DNA from: Eremophila alpestris peregrina
Taxonomy: Eukaryota; Chordata; Aves; Passeriformes; Alaudidae
Assembly (NCBI GenBank): GCA_009792885.1
Contig: WMCF01000003.1
Coordinates: 11,737,986 to 11,801,985 of the forward strand
Direction: 5' to 3'
Length of the DNA: 64,000 nucleotides
Under the pieces are notes generated by a model. That model was not told the origin of the DNA and did not search any database. It worked only from the letters and a program-made list of their open reading frames with translations. Made by a program: the position numbers and the translations under genes. The first letter of the stretch is position 1, and every line of letters starts with the position of its first letter. Shown in pieces: positions 10,302-23,760 of the stretch.

Positions 10302-13012
10302 ATGTATTTATTTCTTGAAAAGATATCACAAGTCTGTCTCCTATAAATGGCTAATTGGCACCAACTTTAATTTATGGAAAGCATGCACTAGAAGAGCTCC
10401 ACATTCAAGTTAGCAGTGAGAAACTGATTGTACCATAATAAAAGAGCAGTAGTGACTAACAAGGGTTATTTCCTCAAAAACAAAATTGATCCTAGTGGAT
10501 GAAATATTTGGGGTTTGCCTGGTACACATACCTTGGGTCTTCTCAAGGGTGATTCCTTTAAATTTCAGTAGTATTCCCAGTTCCACTGGGTGTACTATGT
10601 AACACAAGCAGTCCTGTCTATACACATAATTATCAGCACTTGAGGAACACTGGTCCAAAAACATTCTCTGGCTTTCTTTTGATAAATAAGACTGATGAAA
10701 AGAATGGCTCAGAACTGCCAGGTTTGGTTATGGTTTCTGAAGAATTAAGTCAACATGAAAGAAATCATGTTTTCCAACAGTATTGTTCTGTTTAGAATGA
10801 TCCCCCAGTTTTTTGAAATGTGCTCACTGGATCCCAGGCTCAAATGCTACTTCTGCTCATCAGTCACCACTTGTTGCTTGAACTAAACAACACATTTGTA
10901 ATTTTCAACTTGGCTAGAATTAGCTCCCCCCAAAAAAGAGTTTCAAATGCTTCTGACTGGCTTCTAAATTGGAAACACCTGTAAGACTTATAGCTTTTCC
11001 TGACATAAATTAGTGATGAGGAGTTCATATAAGAGCTGCAGACAGAAAAATAAAATAGTGCAATAAGTATTTCAGGTACCAGAAAAAGGATTGTGTCAAC
11101 TAGGTAGGTATAAGGAAAAAGAATATGTGACCCCAGCCTGCTGACTTCCTATAATATCAAAATAGATGCTGATACCTCTGTTGTGTTAACCAGAAAATGA
11201 CTGCCTGAAGCAAGATCAAATGTCTCATTAGCACTTATAATCGCTTCCATAAGATGAAAACAGATGAAAGAAGAAAGGATGAAATTCAAACAGTAGACGA
11301 AAAAAATTGATCCCTTTTGTTCTGTGGTGTGCCTTCTCTCTCAGATGGGCCTCTCTCATAATTAACCTGAGTTTAATAAAGTCATTATAAATGGAGTTCC
11401 AGAAAACCTGATCCCACTTTTCACAGTGTTCATAAATACAGGGGATGGTTCTTTGTATAACTACCCGTAATTACATTAAAGCAAAAAATTTCTTCCTGAA
11501 CAAAATTTTAGTAATAGACTTATTTCTACCCTCCAAACTGGTGACAGCACATTTGCTCTCCTCCATATCTCTATGCTTTCAATGTAGAAAAAAAAAAAAT
11601 CAACCTTAACCATTAGAAAAGTAATGTTCTTCCAGGATTCTAGAAATCCACCTTGATTCCATGTCCTCAGGGAAGTTATCACTTAATTTATTCTAACCTG
11701 TGGGTTGTGCTAGCCTATGAGATTGCTGTTGATCATGCATGAAGAATAATATTGATTCATATTACAGTTGCATACATTTGATTCGTGGATGGACCTACCA
11801 ACACACTGAATCCATGAAATAAGGGACAGCTACGTGCAGTTGCTTGGCTACATTTAATGACTTCTGACATGTGTTCAGGAGCAGAATGTTAATAACAATT
11901 TCTTTTTAAGTGATGCTAAAGAGATGGAAGCTACTGCAGTCACTCTGCAGAGTGCAACATGGCAAGGACCACCAGATTTCATCTTTCAGAAAAGATGACT
12001 GACAGACCAAAGAATATGCCAGGTGATGCTAGGTGATGTTATTTTCCTGTGCTTGTGTTTCTCTTAACTATAACATCCAATATTTAGTGAGGAAGCCAAT
12101 TCTGTGACATTGCTTACCGGAAAGTACCGGGCTCAGAACAGTGTGTTGTTATGAGAGAAAGCAGTTGTAAGACTCCATAATTTCTTCCCATTTAAAATTG
12201 TTGTGGTTTAGTAAAACACAATATGTTTAGATGAATGTAGGTACTGTTTTACTTTGTTGGTGCTTAGATTGCTGGTATTAGTTTCTATCCACAAGTACAA
12301 TAATTCAAATCTACTGATGTGACAATGTGAAAGTATTGTGTATTTGGACCTAAGTGCATTAAGACCAAGAAAGATCAGGAACAGTTTGAATATTAGCATT
12401 TCCTTATAATTCTCCTGTCTTCCACTTAAAAATATAAGTCCTCAAATATCTCTGATAGGATCACGAGGAAGAAGGTCTAGCACAATCAAAATAAGTAATT
12501 TGCATTTAAAGATAAGGCTAACACGTATGAAAAAGAATCATACCTTTCTTCATATGATTTCCCTGGTGATGATGGTATTTACCTCTAGGTTCTCTAAATC
12601 AATATTGTTATGAATGATTTATGAACAAAATGAACTTTCAAAGGGACTGGATAGCACCCCACTGAAAAATTCTTTATGATCCAGTGGGTAGATACTAACT
12701 TCTGGTTTCATACTACTGAACATAAGTGGAAATCATCACTAGGAAATTCGGTTTTGTCAGAGTTGAAGAAGTGACTTGTAAATTACGTAAGTCTGAGAGT
12801 GTTCTCTGTGAAGAAAATGTTCTGCTATTTACATGGCCACATTTATTTTGATGACAGGCAAACACTGTCTTCTGAAGTGGACCAAAATGAAAAGTTTATG
12901 ATATATAGGATGACATTTAATAGTGTGAAAGTGTTCGTAAAAGTCGCAACATTTACCACACTGAATACTCACCATATAAATCCACAAATTACACATAATC
13001 TTAACTGTATCA
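10302..13012. other. Unique AT-rich non-coding DNA
   Basis: No gene, RNA gene or recognisable mobile element is seen. Open frames on both strands are under 100 codons and show no domains. Confidence 0.65.
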
Positions 13013-13014
13013 TT

Positions 13015-13058
<44 letters not shown>
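13013..13058. repeat. (TTTC)n microsatellite
   Basis: Nearly pure TTTC repeated about eleven times. It produces an artefactual SFFL-repeat peptide in one frame, which is not a gene. Confidence 0.97.
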
Positions 13059-14894
13059 ACAAATCAGTATCATTTGTCAGCAGCTGTGGAAAATCACACA
13101 CACTGATGAAAATGCTGTAATAAATGCACAACAGGTTCTGAGGAAGGTTGATGTTTTTCACTGGTTTCCCACTTGGATGTATTGCTTCTGATTGAAGGAT
13201 GAATGTAATGCATGCTCTCCACGAGGGGATGTTGTACTTTTGGTTTGTACCATGTTTTTCATGCTGACTTAGAAGTTTCTTCTATTCAAGTGACATGCTT
13301 ACAACTGCAAGATCAGGCTGCAACTACAGTGACCAAGGCTAAATTTAAGTGACAGAACTGTTCCCTCTGTTTTCCAAAGAAGGAAATGCTGATTTTTAAA
13401 GTAATCTTCAGTAATCCCCCTCTCTCACCACTTTTTGAGTTTTCTAAAATCCCCTTCCTTCCCTGTGCAATTCTTCAGAATTTCTTCTATCCACTTTCCT
13501 CCTACATACAACAAATACGGCTTTCATATTGAATTTGCTGTACTTAATAAAAAAATGGAATTTAAAAATACATGCCAATGATCAAATTATTTTTCTTTTG
13601 CAATTGTCTTAAAAGTTTTCCTACCTCCATTTTCTCCCTTTGAAATCTTCTTCTTTATGAGAAATTGTATAATAACTAAATCAAGACAGAGATGACTATA
13701 AGGCATTCAGCGTGTATCGGTTTTGCCCCTAAGTTCCACCATCTGCTGTGATGCACACAGTGCACTTCCAAAAGAAAAATATTTTCTGGTTTAAGCTCAT
13801 TGTAGAACTGACAAACTTAGGAAAATAATTATTCTCTACATTGTCACTTTTGCTATTTCAACATTTACCATCAACTGCTACTTAAATTCAGCTCATTACA
13901 AAGCACACCACACAAAAATACACATCAGCATTCAATTTGGTTTGAAGTGAGAAACACTACCAAGATATACCTTGGATCATAAAACCAGGGTTATCAGGTT
14001 CCTAGGAAACCTGAAGTCACTTACACTTCTTAGGATGTTCTGCATCTTTCTTCAAATACAGAAAATTAATGCAATTTTTTAAATCATGAAAATGTGTTGA
14101 ATCTACAAAAGTAATAGAGATCCATGTATATGAGATAAACGTCCATTTTCCCACAAAGAACCTATGATCTCATTTTTATAGAGACAACACCTTAACAGAA
14201 CTAGCAAGAAAAAATACTGACACTGATAAGCAGGATAAAATATTACTACTACACTCTATTTTGGTACAAGAGCAATATATTATACACACATAAAATTAAC
14301 TTAACCAGGAAGGCACATTTTTCAGAAGTTCAGGAAAACAAATTCAGTTTTATAAATAGTATGATCATGAAGTCATTCAAAACAATGGACCTTTCTCTCA
14401 ACTATAAAAAGCTTCTAGATATATTTTCTAATATATCTTTATAAAACCAGGTTTAAAAAAATGGGATAAGGAAAAAACCTTTTTATTAAACATCTGCTAT
14501 TCATGCTGCGTGTTTTACCTTTACAGATATACTAAATGCATATGAAGATAAGTTATAGTACATAGAGATGTACAGTGACCAAAAATAAATTATGATAACA
14601 TTTATTATATACTTTGGCAAAAGCATTGGTATGACTTTTAGCATGGTGACATTCTGTGCTGTCTGGAATTCACCCCTTACAAACTTTAGGAAATGCTGAA
14701 AAACATGTGGTTACTTGTCATCAAGTTTATATAACCTTGCCCTGTATGAGAACTGCAACTGTCCCCTCCAAAATAAAAACAAAATAAGGAAGGGATACAG
14801 GGGTTCCCCTCCCCCTTTGCCAAATGAATGAGTTTCTGTGTCCTGTCCAGGCTCTGAGAGAAGGAAGTTGGGTTCAGCTGTCAGAGTGCCAATG
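13059..14894. other. Unique AT-rich non-coding DNA
   Basis: Nothing is recognised apart from short A/T runs. Confidence 0.65.
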
Positions 14895-15060
14895 CTGTGG
14901 CTCAGGAGAATAGAGCTCCAATGCCTGTTCTTGCACTGATGTCCTGTGTGAACCCAGGCAGCTCACAGTTCCCTCCCTGCCCCTGCAAAATGAGAATAGC
15001 ACTTTCCTAAAGCCAGCTGTGGCACTGATAAATAAATACGGGGCTGCAAAATATCCAGAT
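14895..15060 (+). mobile_element. MIR-like CORE-SINE fragment
   Basis: The order of blocks matches the MIR consensus as I know it: a tract corresponding to the CTAGCTGTGTGACCTTGGGC region (here the TGTCCTGTGTGAACCCAGGC stretch near 14940), then a pyrimidine-rich CTCCCTGCCCC block, then GCAAAATGAGAATAGCAC near 14985, which corresponds to the GTAAAATGGGAATAATAGCAC region. MIR-type tRNA-derived SINEs predate the bird-mammal split, and heavily diverged copies persist in birds. The copy is old and has no visible target-site duplication. No activity is expected. Confidence 0.6.
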
Positions 15061-18000
15061 TGTGTGAGGGGTGGGAGCACAGGCACAGCAATATAATCAT
15101 CTCTGTTCTCCAGCTGGCTCACAGAAGTATTGCTACACAACATACCTGGAATATACAAATACACTTTCTCTTTCAAATTATCCAACACAGATAAAGATGT
15201 CTGATTCTAACAATTTCAACATTCAACCATTTCAGAAAACTGAGAAGAACAACATTTGGGAGTTTGGCGTTGTGACATCACAAACTAACATTACCCATCG
15301 ATTTAACCATTGTTATTAGCCAATAAATGTTACCTCTCTTATTACTAGAATGGCCACAGACATGACTATGTTAGAGTATCCTAAACCAAAATATTTTTGG
15401 ATCTAGGGATTTGAGATACTTTTTTTAATGTGTTAGGGAATATTACTGGGAGGGTAGTGGTACTGCTTGTACATGACATACACTTGATGACATGTATTGT
15501 ACTGTTCCAGGCAGAACTGCTCTACTGAACTCAGTGATCCATCTTCCATTCTTGTGGTTCTGATTTCCTTCCACATATTCTCATTTCAGTTTATTAAAAA
15601 AAATAATACCTGATTTATTTAATTGAAACTTATTCCTTTAATTAAACTTGGAAAAGCTGCTGAGAATGGAAATATTCTTGAGAAGAGTACCAACTGTATT
15701 TTCTTGATTAGCTTATTACTTTTTATGGGAACTTGCCAAAAAGGACAAAAAAGCTAACTAACAACCATTTGAAATGAAATCACTTAGTCTTCATGGATAA
15801 GTACTTTCCTGTAAATATTTGAATCCCCATTTACCCACCATATGTCCAGTAAAAACAAGGGATGGAAAGTGGCCATTTCAGTGACCTTGTGTCCCTCCCT
15901 TAGAGGAAGACGGCTGACAGGTAGATATATGAACAGTTTGTTATTGCAGATTCCAGATCTTGTGATTATCTCTGACTCAACTTCTGGGGTTTTATCTGGA
16001 ATTCCTGTGGCAGGTCAACTTGTGTACTACTCCTTGTCTTTACCTTGTGGTGACCCCAGGTTAAAAATACACCTTACAATAATACATAACAGTTTCCAAA
16101 ATTACTGTTTGAGTTGAAATAATGGTGGCAAGCTCCAGATTTAGAATGATCCAAATGATGTCTCAAAAGGTAGACTTCAGTTTATCTGTGAAGATGCTAT
16201 CATTATGGGTTAATCTATACTTTTTTGTTTCATTTTCAGCTTTAACTGATGCAGTAGATACAGTAGATAACTGTCATTCATTTCCTTAATGAATAAACCA
16301 TATCAATTTTATCATCTTTCAGCATATTGTGTGATACTGCCAGATTACATATTTTAAAAATATCTTGTTAAAAGTGCTTGGGACTTATTTGATGAGGAAG
16401 GATAAGAATTTACATCTAAATCTCTTTTATATGTTCAGAATATATGTCTATATTTATTATTTATAAAATAAGCAAAATATAACTTATGAATCAGTGTCAC
16501 TAACATTTATAAAGTACTCTAAGGTCATCTGGTAAATATTTTGGAGAGAGAGTGGCACGCATTGGCAAATTTTTACTAAATCTTTCTGCTCCTTCATCCA
16601 ATATAAGGTTATAGTTCCCCATGTCCCCTAAAGAAATTTCAAATTCCACTGATGTCATGTCCTTTGCTAATATTTTTGCTGCATTAGGCCTCTTCAAAAA
16701 GCTTTATTATTTTCCTCATCAACAGGAAAAAAAAAAGGAAAAAAAAAGTGCTCAGTTTTGAACACATCCTAGTAACCTAGGATAAAGTCATCTCTAGCCT
16801 TTCTTACAGCAAAAAAATAAATGCAATTTATCCCTCTTCCCCATCATTCACTTCCTCCTGTAGATAGCTTAGATGTTCTGGCAGAGATTTGCTGACATTT
16901 TGCTTCCTTCTCATTAATCACTATCTTCTGAGCCCTCACTATAGCACACCTATCATTCTCAGGGTACTGTTGCAGGATTTCTCCAATTTCCTGTGGGAAT
17001 ATCTATTCTAGCAAGATGCAGAAGCCAGGAGAGAATTGTGACAATGCACTATAAAGTGAACAATGCATGTGTTATTGGAGGACTAAGGGAAGAACAGGGG
17101 ACAAAGGTACTGCTATTTTTGCTCATGTCTCAACTCAAGATTAGCCTCCCCTGCACGCAAACACAGGAAAACAGGACATCTTCTCCTTCAGACTTGGACT
17201 TCAAGCTGCAAGTTAGAGCAAAAGCCTAAATTTGGGTGGTTTGCCGTGGTTCACTTCTGTCCCTGTGCTATGATTTGTTGTTTGTCAGTAGTACTGGCTC
17301 TCTGGGATTTCCTGAACGGTGCACAAGTACCAAGAAATACAGCAAAATAAATGGATCTGAAAAACAGTAAATAGCACTTCATTAGAGATTGAATTTATAA
17401 TGCAGAAATATATATTTGAATTTTTTCCAGTTACAATGGTGCACAACCTTTCTAGCCAGGCTTGGATAAAAGAAACAGGAAGGAAATACATAAAGGGGTT
17501 TGCTGCCTAAGCAAAGGCATGTGGATGTAGCTTTGAGTAGATCTCTACAATTTTAGGTACTCTATCCACCTTTCCTCCAGCCACCACTCCAGAAGCAGTC
17601 AATATTTCCAGACGTCTTGCATCACAAGTTCTGTCTCCACACGAATATCCCAGGTATCTCAGAACACCTCAGATGAAACCAGATGTTTAACTTAGAAACT
17701 GGGGACCACCCTTCACACCTGCCTGCTTTGAGGCTGTAGAATCTGAACTCAATAAATACATTACAAGCCCCTCTTACCGTGCAGCCAATGTGCACCCAAC
17801 TTCAGACTCAGTCTTTTTATGCTTCTCTCCTGGCATTTGATGAAACCACTGTCAGAGGACAAAAGAATAATTCCCTCACTGCAAAGCTTTAGACAGATAC
17901 TCTCTATCTTCTCAGGTTAGGAGCATAATGAAGAGAAGATGAAATACATGTTAAAGCAACAATGCTTTGGAAATGGAAACGGAGAAGGTGAGATGCATGC

Positions 18001-21000
18001 TCCTTAAACCAGCACATTCCCTTCATTCCTGTTTTCTCAGCTGCCAAAGAGGACAATTTTTTTTTTACCTCTTCCCCATTTTTTTTCCATATGCCTGTGC
18101 ATTACACTATCTATAGGGTGACAAATTTGAAGTGCATACAAGGAATTAACATATTTAGAAAATACACACTTAACAATTCTTTGTTTGATTTAGAAGAGTG
18201 GCTATAGCTAAAGTGGCATTATACCAATTCCTAGCTCTTTCCCAGAAAAAGTAACAATAGATTATAATCCAAACTGTTTAGAGAAAACACATTGCTAGGT
18301 GACCCGGGAAGTTCACTGCTGTGAATGTGGCTCTAGAATTTTTTCATTTTGACACCATGCTTCACTGGAGAAGTTAAAGTGCTGCAATGTTATAGATGTT
18401 GACATAAGTGGAAAAAGGAAAAAGAAAAATTAGCCTATGAAACAAGTTATCTGACATTTAATGGTGAATGGTGGAAGGTTAAAGATGTTAAGATCATAGC
18501 TGATAATGGAAAACTAGACAACAGAAAAAGTAGCCTATGAACTATGGCTTTTAAGCATATAGAAAAATAAATCTCTGACTTGAAAGGTTTAATCCCTAAT
18601 CTCTTTACATTTTGCAAGAGAAGCTGCTTATAGTTGGACATTTTGCATCTCCAATCAACGGGTCAACATGCTGGCATACAGTGGCTGAATGAGGAATATG
18701 GGCTCACTGTCTAACCAAAATGTACTGCTCAACATCAGGATCCTTGATTCTGCTCAAGTTACCAATTTCTTTTAAGTTTATTTGTTACATCTGTGGAAAC
18801 ACTAACCCATTGTGTCAATAATATAATTCTAATGACGGAAGGAAAAAATTGAACAATTATCAGGAAAATAAACATTTATAAAAAGACTGGCTACAAGGAA
18901 GGAAATAAAGTATCATATAAATAATGATTACATAATGTCTTCTGTTTGATAGTCTGAGTTACTGCTCTTCCTTCACTCATAAAATGTTCTTTCTAGTTTT
19001 GTTCCTTCATACAAAATATCCTAGCAGTCTGTTTATGGAAGAAATAATTCAGCTTACATTGCAACTGCCAGCTTCTTCTAAAAGTGTCTATAATGCACAT
19101 ATTTGCATAACTCTACATGTTTTCAGGTGCAAAGCACTACAGCTTCTGAATCAAAACACCACCTAACAAATGCTTAAGACCATCTTTACCTAAGAAATAG
19201 CTTCACTGAGGTTGAAATAAAAGTAAAAAGGGATGGTTTTTAAAGTGGCACATACAGGTTTTAAAAAAATATTCTGTAACAAATAAAAGTGCAAATAAAA
19301 AATTAGGACATTTTCTTATTGACATTTTCTCATTGAACTGAGGGGCCTGTTGCCACAGATAATATGCAGATGAATTAAGAAGCAGACATATCTCATGTCT
19401 GCTTAAGCAAAGCAGACTGTACAGAAATATACACAAATAGCTGCATGGAAGCATTAAGTACCTTACCAGCATGTCAGTGAAAGAGTAAGCTTAAACTGGT
19501 GAGTTACATGATGAGAATACTGAAGTTTGAAGTCCTCAGACTTAGCTAGATATATGTTTTTGCTGTCCATTCAATAATTTTCTATGCTTTTATCTGTTCT
19601 GCTCATAGAGCACACACCAGCGTGGAAAACAATGGCTCCAATTTGGTCAACATAAAAATTAAATATTTGCTGTACAGGTAAAATAAATGTTTCTCCAAAA
19701 GATGTGTTTTTTATGGTTGTATCTGTTCATTCTAGCCTCTGGAAAAAAAGGCAAGATGTGACATTTTTAAAATAATTTCTTAAATCTTATTAAAACTACA
19801 TCTCTAACACAAATCACAAAACAGAAGTTAAAAAATTCTGATTGTATAAGAGCAAGAGATGCTTAACAAAGTCACATGAAAGTTACTTTTCACACAATAA
19901 ATTTAACAAAGTGCAGAAAATCTGGAGTGGCTCCTCTGCTGTGATACAATGTGTTTTATGATAATTTATTAATAACTCTTCTTTTGCTAACATCATCCCT
20001 AGGACAATATACCCCCCATATTCTTCAACAGGAGAGGCAGAATAATTGCACAATGTTCATGGTAGCTAACAAAATAATTCATGAATTGCCTAGGAAAAAA
20101 ACAAGCTTAAATAGATGGTATGAAACAGAGAAAGAGAATTGACAAAATATGGATTTTGCAAGCATGCATTAATCAAATAAATGCAAATATTTGGTTAGAA
20201 AATTGTCTTTCACAGATCAAAAAGAGTGAACAGTATTGTCAAACAATACAAGTTGAGCATTTGGCTTGACATCAAAACAATTACTGAGAAATAGTCAGTT
20301 TAGTCTTTATTCATATTGATGGCATCTTCCTTTTTCTGAAGTCCCATTCCTGTTTCTAGGACCATCCTGAGAGGCAGGTGCAGTGCAAAGGAAATGGGAA
20401 TAGTTCAGTCTGCTCCTTGCTCAGTTGTTATTTGGTGTGCCATTACCTTATGCTAGGAAAAACAAATCAAAAGAGGACATTTTGCCAGCAGATGATTTCC
20501 TAGTTAAAGGAATAGCTAACAGTTGTAAGATGCATATCAGCTCTGCTTGCTTGTACTGCAGATGTATCCATACTTTCAGTCATATTATGTTCTCTTTTAT
20601 TTTTGTGCTATGATGTGGCATAGACATCCCAATGGTCAGGATTCCCTGTGCCAGCAAATTCTAAAAGATATTCTTAAAATAAATACACAACGAATGACAA
20701 GCTGCAATAGAAATCCATGTGCTACCCAGAGGATAATGTAGCAGTGCTTCCTGAACAGCCTCCATGCTCCTTTATGGCTGAGATTAGATGGAACTAGAAT
20801 TTAATCTGCCTGGCAGCAATCACAAATGAGGGATTCAGCAAAAAATTTGGCTGTTCAAAATAGAGAATTATGCTTACACATGTGTGTACACTCAATGGAA
20901 AAAGAAGAACTTGCAGTATGTCATATATATGCTTTAAAAATTAGTCATTCATTAAAATGTGTTACAGTCTTTTTTACCCCATAATTTCCTCTTTTCAGCT

Positions 21001-23707
21001 GGCATTCCTTCTGTGTAAAAGTATTAGAAAACTTGTAAAACATCAGAAGTAAACAACCTCTATTTTTTATATTTTGTCTTTCTGAGAATATCTTTACCTC
21101 AAAATGCCTCCATTTAAAGTTCCACAAGATAGTTACATAATCCATATACATAAATTTTAACAGACCTGAAATATATGTAAGGTATTTTAAGTGTTTCTGC
21201 TTTTTTGATTCATTATGCTAGAAAAGTTAAATATATTTAAGTAAAAACTTTTTAAAAGGCTGTTAATAAAAATTTAGATGATAAAGCAAAATATAAGGTC
21301 CAAAATTTACAAAAAACTATTTTTTTCAAAACAGATTCTTACCATTTCTTCCAAACCAATAATAGTTTTATCTCACCAGCTGATTTCTTTTTTAATTCTT
21401 TGCTGTAATATGGATATTCAAAACAAAAGGGAAAATGAAAAAACAAGATGAAGAACAAATTCAGATAATCTTCTACCTAAAAGTCCCCTTTTATCCTACG
21501 AAGCCTCCTATTTTCTATTTACACAATAAATAACTGGTTGGATTAAATCAGATATGAGTTTATTTCCTCCATTTTTTACATACAGAGGTGAAGATCCAAC
21601 TAAAATACATAGAATCTACACTGAAAAGTACAGTCATGAGTAATTAATTACAGCATAAGGTTAGCCAATTATATAATTTTGCTAATTACAGCTTGGGGCC
21701 AATTTTTCAGTGCAGCGGACAACAGCATGTGTTTATTCTCTACAATAACAATAATGGGATACATCATTAACCCTATTTTATTCTTTCTTAATTTTTATAA
21801 TATCAATAACAAAGATCATTAACCTCTGTTCTGTTTAACATCTAATCAGCCATTTTAGTCAAATAAATATAATATGAAACATTAAACATCACTTTGTTTA
21901 GCTAGATTTCCTCTCAGGAGGGGAAATTCTACTAATGTTATATTAATACCAGTTGACTCAACAAGTGTTAAAACACCAGGGGCAACATGGCAAAAGATCC
22001 ATTGCAACACTCAGTGTTTAAGTGAAATCCTGTCTAATCATAATTATTTGAGAAACATTTTCTTTTAAAAAGGGCAACTTTTCCATTAAAACATATATTG
22101 AATATATTTAACAAATTGTCCTTTTCATCATTCTGTTATGTTCTGGAATTCAAATATCACTTAGATTCAGGTATTTCTAGATGTAAGGTTTTTGTTCAGT
22201 CCTATAAATAATCCTTTCATTACAAAGGTAAGAGTAAAATCTATCTTTGATAGTGAAAATAAGCCAAATTAAGAAGCAGAAAAAGAACATTTTTCTGCAG
22301 AGGATAGTCCATTTTACATAAATGTCCCAAGGGGCATTTAAATAATACAAGTAAAACCATACAACCAATATTTTGAATCACTATTTCTAGTGAGTTATAA
22401 GAAGATAAAAGAGGAAAATTATGATATATTAGTAAGCAAGAGGTATGGTTTTGAATTTCAAGCTTGGATGTTGAAATATATTTGTTTACACAGGTATTAA
22501 GAATAACATTGAATAAGACCTTAGTTTTTTAGCTGAGTAAGCATAACAAGGTAGTAGGGAGATGTAAACTAAAACACGGATGAAGTTACATAATTTTGGA
22601 AATTACCAAAAAAATTGTACCAAAGAAATTTAGAGTAGTTCTGAATATTGCTGTTGAAACCAGTGGACCCCAAGTCTTTGCTTGTACTTATTTATGCGTG
22701 AGTGCTGCAAGCCAAGATCATCTTTTAGAGTGATGTCATGTACAGATCAATAATCAGGTGATTTGAAGAGAGCATCTGTGAAGCCTACACATTTAATATA
22801 AGGGTTATGGGATATTACTTATTTAAAAGTGATCCAACAGGAATACATAACCATTTGTCATTTTAAGGCCACAGAGAGTTCCCAAATGCTCAGATCTATG
22901 GGAACATGTTGACGTTAAAATCCTATGTGATTTTTGATGAATATCTGTTGGGTCTGTGTGCAGTACCTCTCTGCCTTAAATTAGATATATTGATTTTTTT
23001 TTTTCACACTTCTGCAGAACTTCTGTAGTATTTATTCTGTATTATGTGCAAACAGTCCTCTTCCCCACAAATTAAACATTCAGAAAATCAAAAATTGTTA
23101 GGAGTCACAATTAGAGCAGAATAAAAGAGGGCACCGTGAAGTACAAACCTCTATTTTGAGCTTCTTTCTGCTATGTTTAAGAATGCTAAAGGCAGCACCT
23201 AAGTTTGAGTTAAGCTATGAATCACAAAATAAAGATTTGCCTGTTTGTCTACATTTCTTGAATTTAATGAGACTTGAAACTAATTTCTGTTTAACTTATA
23301 AATACTTGCACTGCAAGTCGTGTATATTCTGAACAGTTTCAAGTAAGATTTTAGATTAGGAAGGACAACATTTTCAATTATATCAACATAAGAAGACACT
23401 GCTTTACTTCTGTCACAAGAGTTTCTACTTAATAAAATGAAAAGATACAGTAAACTTCAAATGTTTTGTCATAAGAAACTAAATATTAATCAAGCATTAT
23501 GGGTTTAGTTGGTGGGTTGGAACTTTTTTCTGTTTTTTTGTTTGTTGATGACTCAGCATTCTTCTGTAACACCATACTCCCTCACCTTTGCATTATAAGA
23601 GAAAATTATGAACAGCTGTCTGATAGAAGAGTGGCTTAGAATGCTTTGTTTATCCTTTATTTCAAAGAAAGAAGAAGGGACTAAGCTGTCTGTGATTTAA
23701 TGCAACC
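15061..23707. other. Unique AT-rich non-coding DNA
   Basis: About 8.6 kb with no supportable gene, RNA gene or transposable element. There are scattered poly-A and poly-T runs (for example near 16730 and 18058). The segment at 17520-17880 is somewhat less AT-rich and could be an old unclassified repeat. The segment at 21640-21760 has a cluster of regulatory-type motifs and is listed separately. Confidence 0.6.
21641..21757. promoter_or_regulatory. Homeodomain/SOX-like motif cluster
   Basis: Two copies of TAATTACAGC occur 38 bases apart (21645-21654 and 21683-21692). They are followed by ACAATAACAATAATGG (21742-21757), which holds two SOX-like ACAAT cores in tandem. TAATTA is the core bound by LIM, paired-type and other Q50 homeodomain proteins. 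A repeated ten-base context around it is less expected than the hexamer alone. The function is inferred only. Confidence 0.25.
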
Positions 23708-23760
23708 CCAAGCTCTATCAATGAATGTTGCTCACTATTAACAGTGAGCAACAAAGCTTG
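23708..23760. repeat. Hairpin with 11-bp perfect stem
   Basis: TGTTGCTCACT (23726-23736) and AGTGAGCAACA (23743-23753) are exact reverse complements around the loop ATTAAC. A further outer pairing, CAAGCT (23708-23713) with AGCTTG (23755-23760), can close a longer, asymmetrically bulged hairpin of 53 bases. It is shorter than a typical miRNA precursor, and the bulge is one-sided, so a small RNA is possible but not supported. Confidence 0.7.

Noticed and set aside
12799..13191. 130-codon frame with SFFL repeats
   Set aside because: The repeats are the translation of the TTTC microsatellite.
20180..20190. Additional octamer motifs (also near 19104, 38175, 61852)
   Set aside because: Octamers are frequent by chance in AT-rich DNA and these lack a partner motif.
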